Assembly: GCA_020425485.1 (NCBI GenBank)
Contig: JAGQRL010000293.1
Span: forward strand, 1 to 6,930
DNA length: 6,930 nucleotides
Source: Rhodospirillaceae bacterium
GTDB taxonomy: Bacteria > Pseudomonadota > Alphaproteobacteria > DSM-16000 > Inquilinaceae
Reading direction: 5' to 3'
Shown here piece after piece: positions 5,316 to 6,930 of this stretch (its first letter is position 1; each line of letters opens with the position of its first letter). The position numbers and the translations under genes are program-made. The notes below the pieces were generated by a model, which worked only from the letters and a program-made list of their open reading frames with translations, ran no database searches and was not told where the DNA came from.

Positions 5316-6201
5316 CCTCCGTATAGCGCTGGGTGGTGGCCAGGCTGGCATGGCCCAGCAGCTCCTGGATGGAGCGCAGGTCGGCACCGGCGCTCAGCAG
5401 GTGGGTGGCGAAGCTGTGGCGGAGCGCGTGCGGCGTGGCACTCTCCGGCAGCCCCAGCACGCTGCGCACGTCGCGCATCTGCTTCTCCGCGATGGCCGGC
5501 TGCAGCCGCTTGCCGCGGGCGCCCAGAAACAGCGCCGTGCCCGCCACGGCCGGATAGGGGCAGGCCGCACGGTAGGCTTCGATGGCCGCCGCCACCACCG
5601 CCAGCACCGGCACGCTGCGCTGCTTGTTGCCCTTGCCGAGCACCCTGAGCGGCCCGCCGCCCGCCGGGACATCCCCCACATTCAGCGCCAGCGCTTCGCC
5701 CAGGCGCAGCCCGCAGCCATAGAGCAGGCCGAACAGCGCCCGGTCGCGCCGGCCGATCCAGTCGGTCTCCGGCAGGGCTGCGGCCATCTCCGGCACTTCC
5801 AGCGCCGACGCGGCATCGAGCGGCCTCGGCAGCTTCTTTGGCAGCTTGGGGTGGGCGAGCGCGTGCACCGCCGGCACATGGGCCACGCCGGCGCGGTCGA
5901 GGAAGTCGACGAAGCTGCGCAGGGACGACAGGCCGCGTGCGCGCGTCTGCCGGCTGGCCTGGTCGTCGCCGGCGCGGTGGGCCTGGAAGGCGCGCATCTC
6001 CGCCAACTCCGTTCCGGCGAGCCGGGCGATGCCCACCGGGCCGCCGGCATGGCCGGCCAGGAAGGTGAGGAAGCGGCGCACATCGGCCACATAGGCGCGC
6101 ACGGTGTGGGCCGACAGCCGCCGCTCGCGCTCCAGCCAGCGGGTCCAGGCATCAAGCTGGCGGGCCAGGTCGTCCGCCACCGGGAGGAGATCGACACCCA
6201 T
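5245..6201 (-). CDS. xerC: Tyrosine recombinase XerC
   Basis: XerC acts with XerD at the chromosomal dif site to resolve chromosome dimers, under FtsK control at the septum. The 318-residue product has the N-terminal SAM-like core-binding domain (about 10-115; RRLSAHTVRAYVADVRRF at 27-44) and the C-terminal catalytic domain (about 130-310). All six active-site residues are visible: R166 (GLRLGE), K190 (GKGNK), H258 and R261 (HALRH), H284 (LGHAS) and the nucleophile Y293 (QRYTEV). The near-terminal AHPR favours XerC over XerD or a phage integrase. No attachment sites or cargo surround it, so it is a housekeeping copy. The ATG at 6201 is the first good start and gives a normal N-terminus, but no Shine-Dalgarno precedes it; the bases just upstream are the T-run of a terminator-like hairpin. 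The 3' end overlaps the convergent membrane-protein gene. Confidence 0.93.
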   Translation of the reverse strand: MGVDLLPVADDLARQLDAWTRWLERERRLSAHTVRAYVADVRRFLTFLAGHAGGPVGIARLAGTELAEMRAFQAHRAGDDQASRQTRARGLSSLRSFVDFLDRAGVAHVPAVHALAHPKLPKKLPRPLDAASALEVPEMAAALPETDWIGRRDRALFGLLYGCGLRLGEALALNVGDVPAGGGPLRVLGKGNKQRSVPVLAVVAAAIEAYRAACPYPAVAGTALFLGARGKRLQPAIAEKQMRDVRSVLGLPESATPHALRHSFATHLLSAGADLRSIQELLGHASLATTQRYTEVTASQVKAVHQAAHPRSRRQAPA

Positions 6202-6203
6202 CT

Positions 6204-6240
6204 AAAAAGCCAAACGACGACGGATAGTTATCCATCGTCG
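6204..6240 (-). terminator. Candidate intrinsic terminator after sucB
   Basis: In the minus-strand transcript, bases 6240-6215 fold into an 11-12 bp stem (arms 6229-6240 and 6215-6226) with a 2-4 nt loop. One pair (6221/6234) is a G-U wobble. The stem is followed at once by TTTGGCTTTTT (6214-6204), eight T out of eleven. The site lies about 60 bp past the sucB stop, in an AT-richer pocket of an otherwise very GC-rich window. The interrupted T-run weakens the call. The near-symmetry also allows a protein-binding operator for xerC. Confidence 0.55.
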
Positions 6241-6270
6241 CTCAACTTACTTCTGAAGGCAAGTGGGGGA

Positions 6271-6293
6271 CCCGGCAGCGCTGGGCCGCCGGG
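6271..6293 (-). repeat. GC-rich hairpin just after the sucB stop
   Basis: In the minus-strand RNA the arms 6285-6293 and 6271-6279 form a 9-bp stem with a 5-nt loop and one G-U wobble, starting 8 bases after the stop codon. No T-run follows, so it is not a classical terminator. It could be a 3'-end stabilising structure or a Rho/RNase boundary. Confidence 0.45.
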
Positions 6294-6301
6294 CGTAGTG
6301 C

Positions 6302-6930
<629 letters not shown>

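Noticed and set aside
5245..6201. Tyrosine recombinase as part of an integron, prophage or integrative element
   Set aside because: Length, the AHPR terminus and the housekeeping neighbours fit XerC; there are no att repeats, tRNA gene, cargo genes or excisionase.

Overview
The window is gene-dense, very GC-rich bacterial DNA (about 70% by eye) with strong G/C preference at third codon positions. The gene set is an MltA lipoprotein, a ClpP paralogue, CobU, dihydrolipoamide dehydrogenase, the 2-oxoglutarate dehydrogenase E2 subunit and XerC. Together with the protein signatures it points to an alphaproteobacterium, plausibly Rhodospirillales or a relative. That assignment is recognition from memory, not a database result.

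Layout, left to right. Bases 1-197 hold no gene I can defend. A clpP-type gene (198-839, +) converges on mltA (843-2015, -) with only 3 bp between them. From 2047 a plus-strand run begins: an unrecognised 100-residue protein (2047-2349), a candidate 23-codon membrane peptide (2412-2483), cobU (2512-3057), lpdA (3156-4550) and two related small membrane proteins (4594-4962 and 4971-5315). The last of these overlaps the 3' end of xerC (5245-6201, -) by 71 bp. Upstream of xerC is an AT-richer island (about 45% GC over 6201-6260) with a terminator-like hairpin. Right of it is a second GC-rich hairpin, and then the 3' part of sucB (6302 to beyond 6930, -).

Functional themes. lpdA (E3) and sucB (E2) encode two subunits of the 2-oxoglutarate dehydrogenase complex of the TCA cycle, but here they face each other on opposite strands with xerC and the membrane pair between them. 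This looks like a rearranged suc-lpd region. MltA and ClpP cover envelope and protein quality control, CobU belongs to late cobalamin assembly, and XerC to chromosome dimer resolution.

I do not see a defence island, prophage, insertion sequence, CRISPR array, tRNA or rRNA. The points most worth a second look are the ClpP paralogue with Asn at the catalytic Asp position and an acidic N-terminal tail, the candidate 23-residue membrane peptide, the two hairpins after sucB whose imperfect pairs both become G-U wobbles in the minus-strand RNA, and the apparent inversion of an lpdA-to-xerC block.
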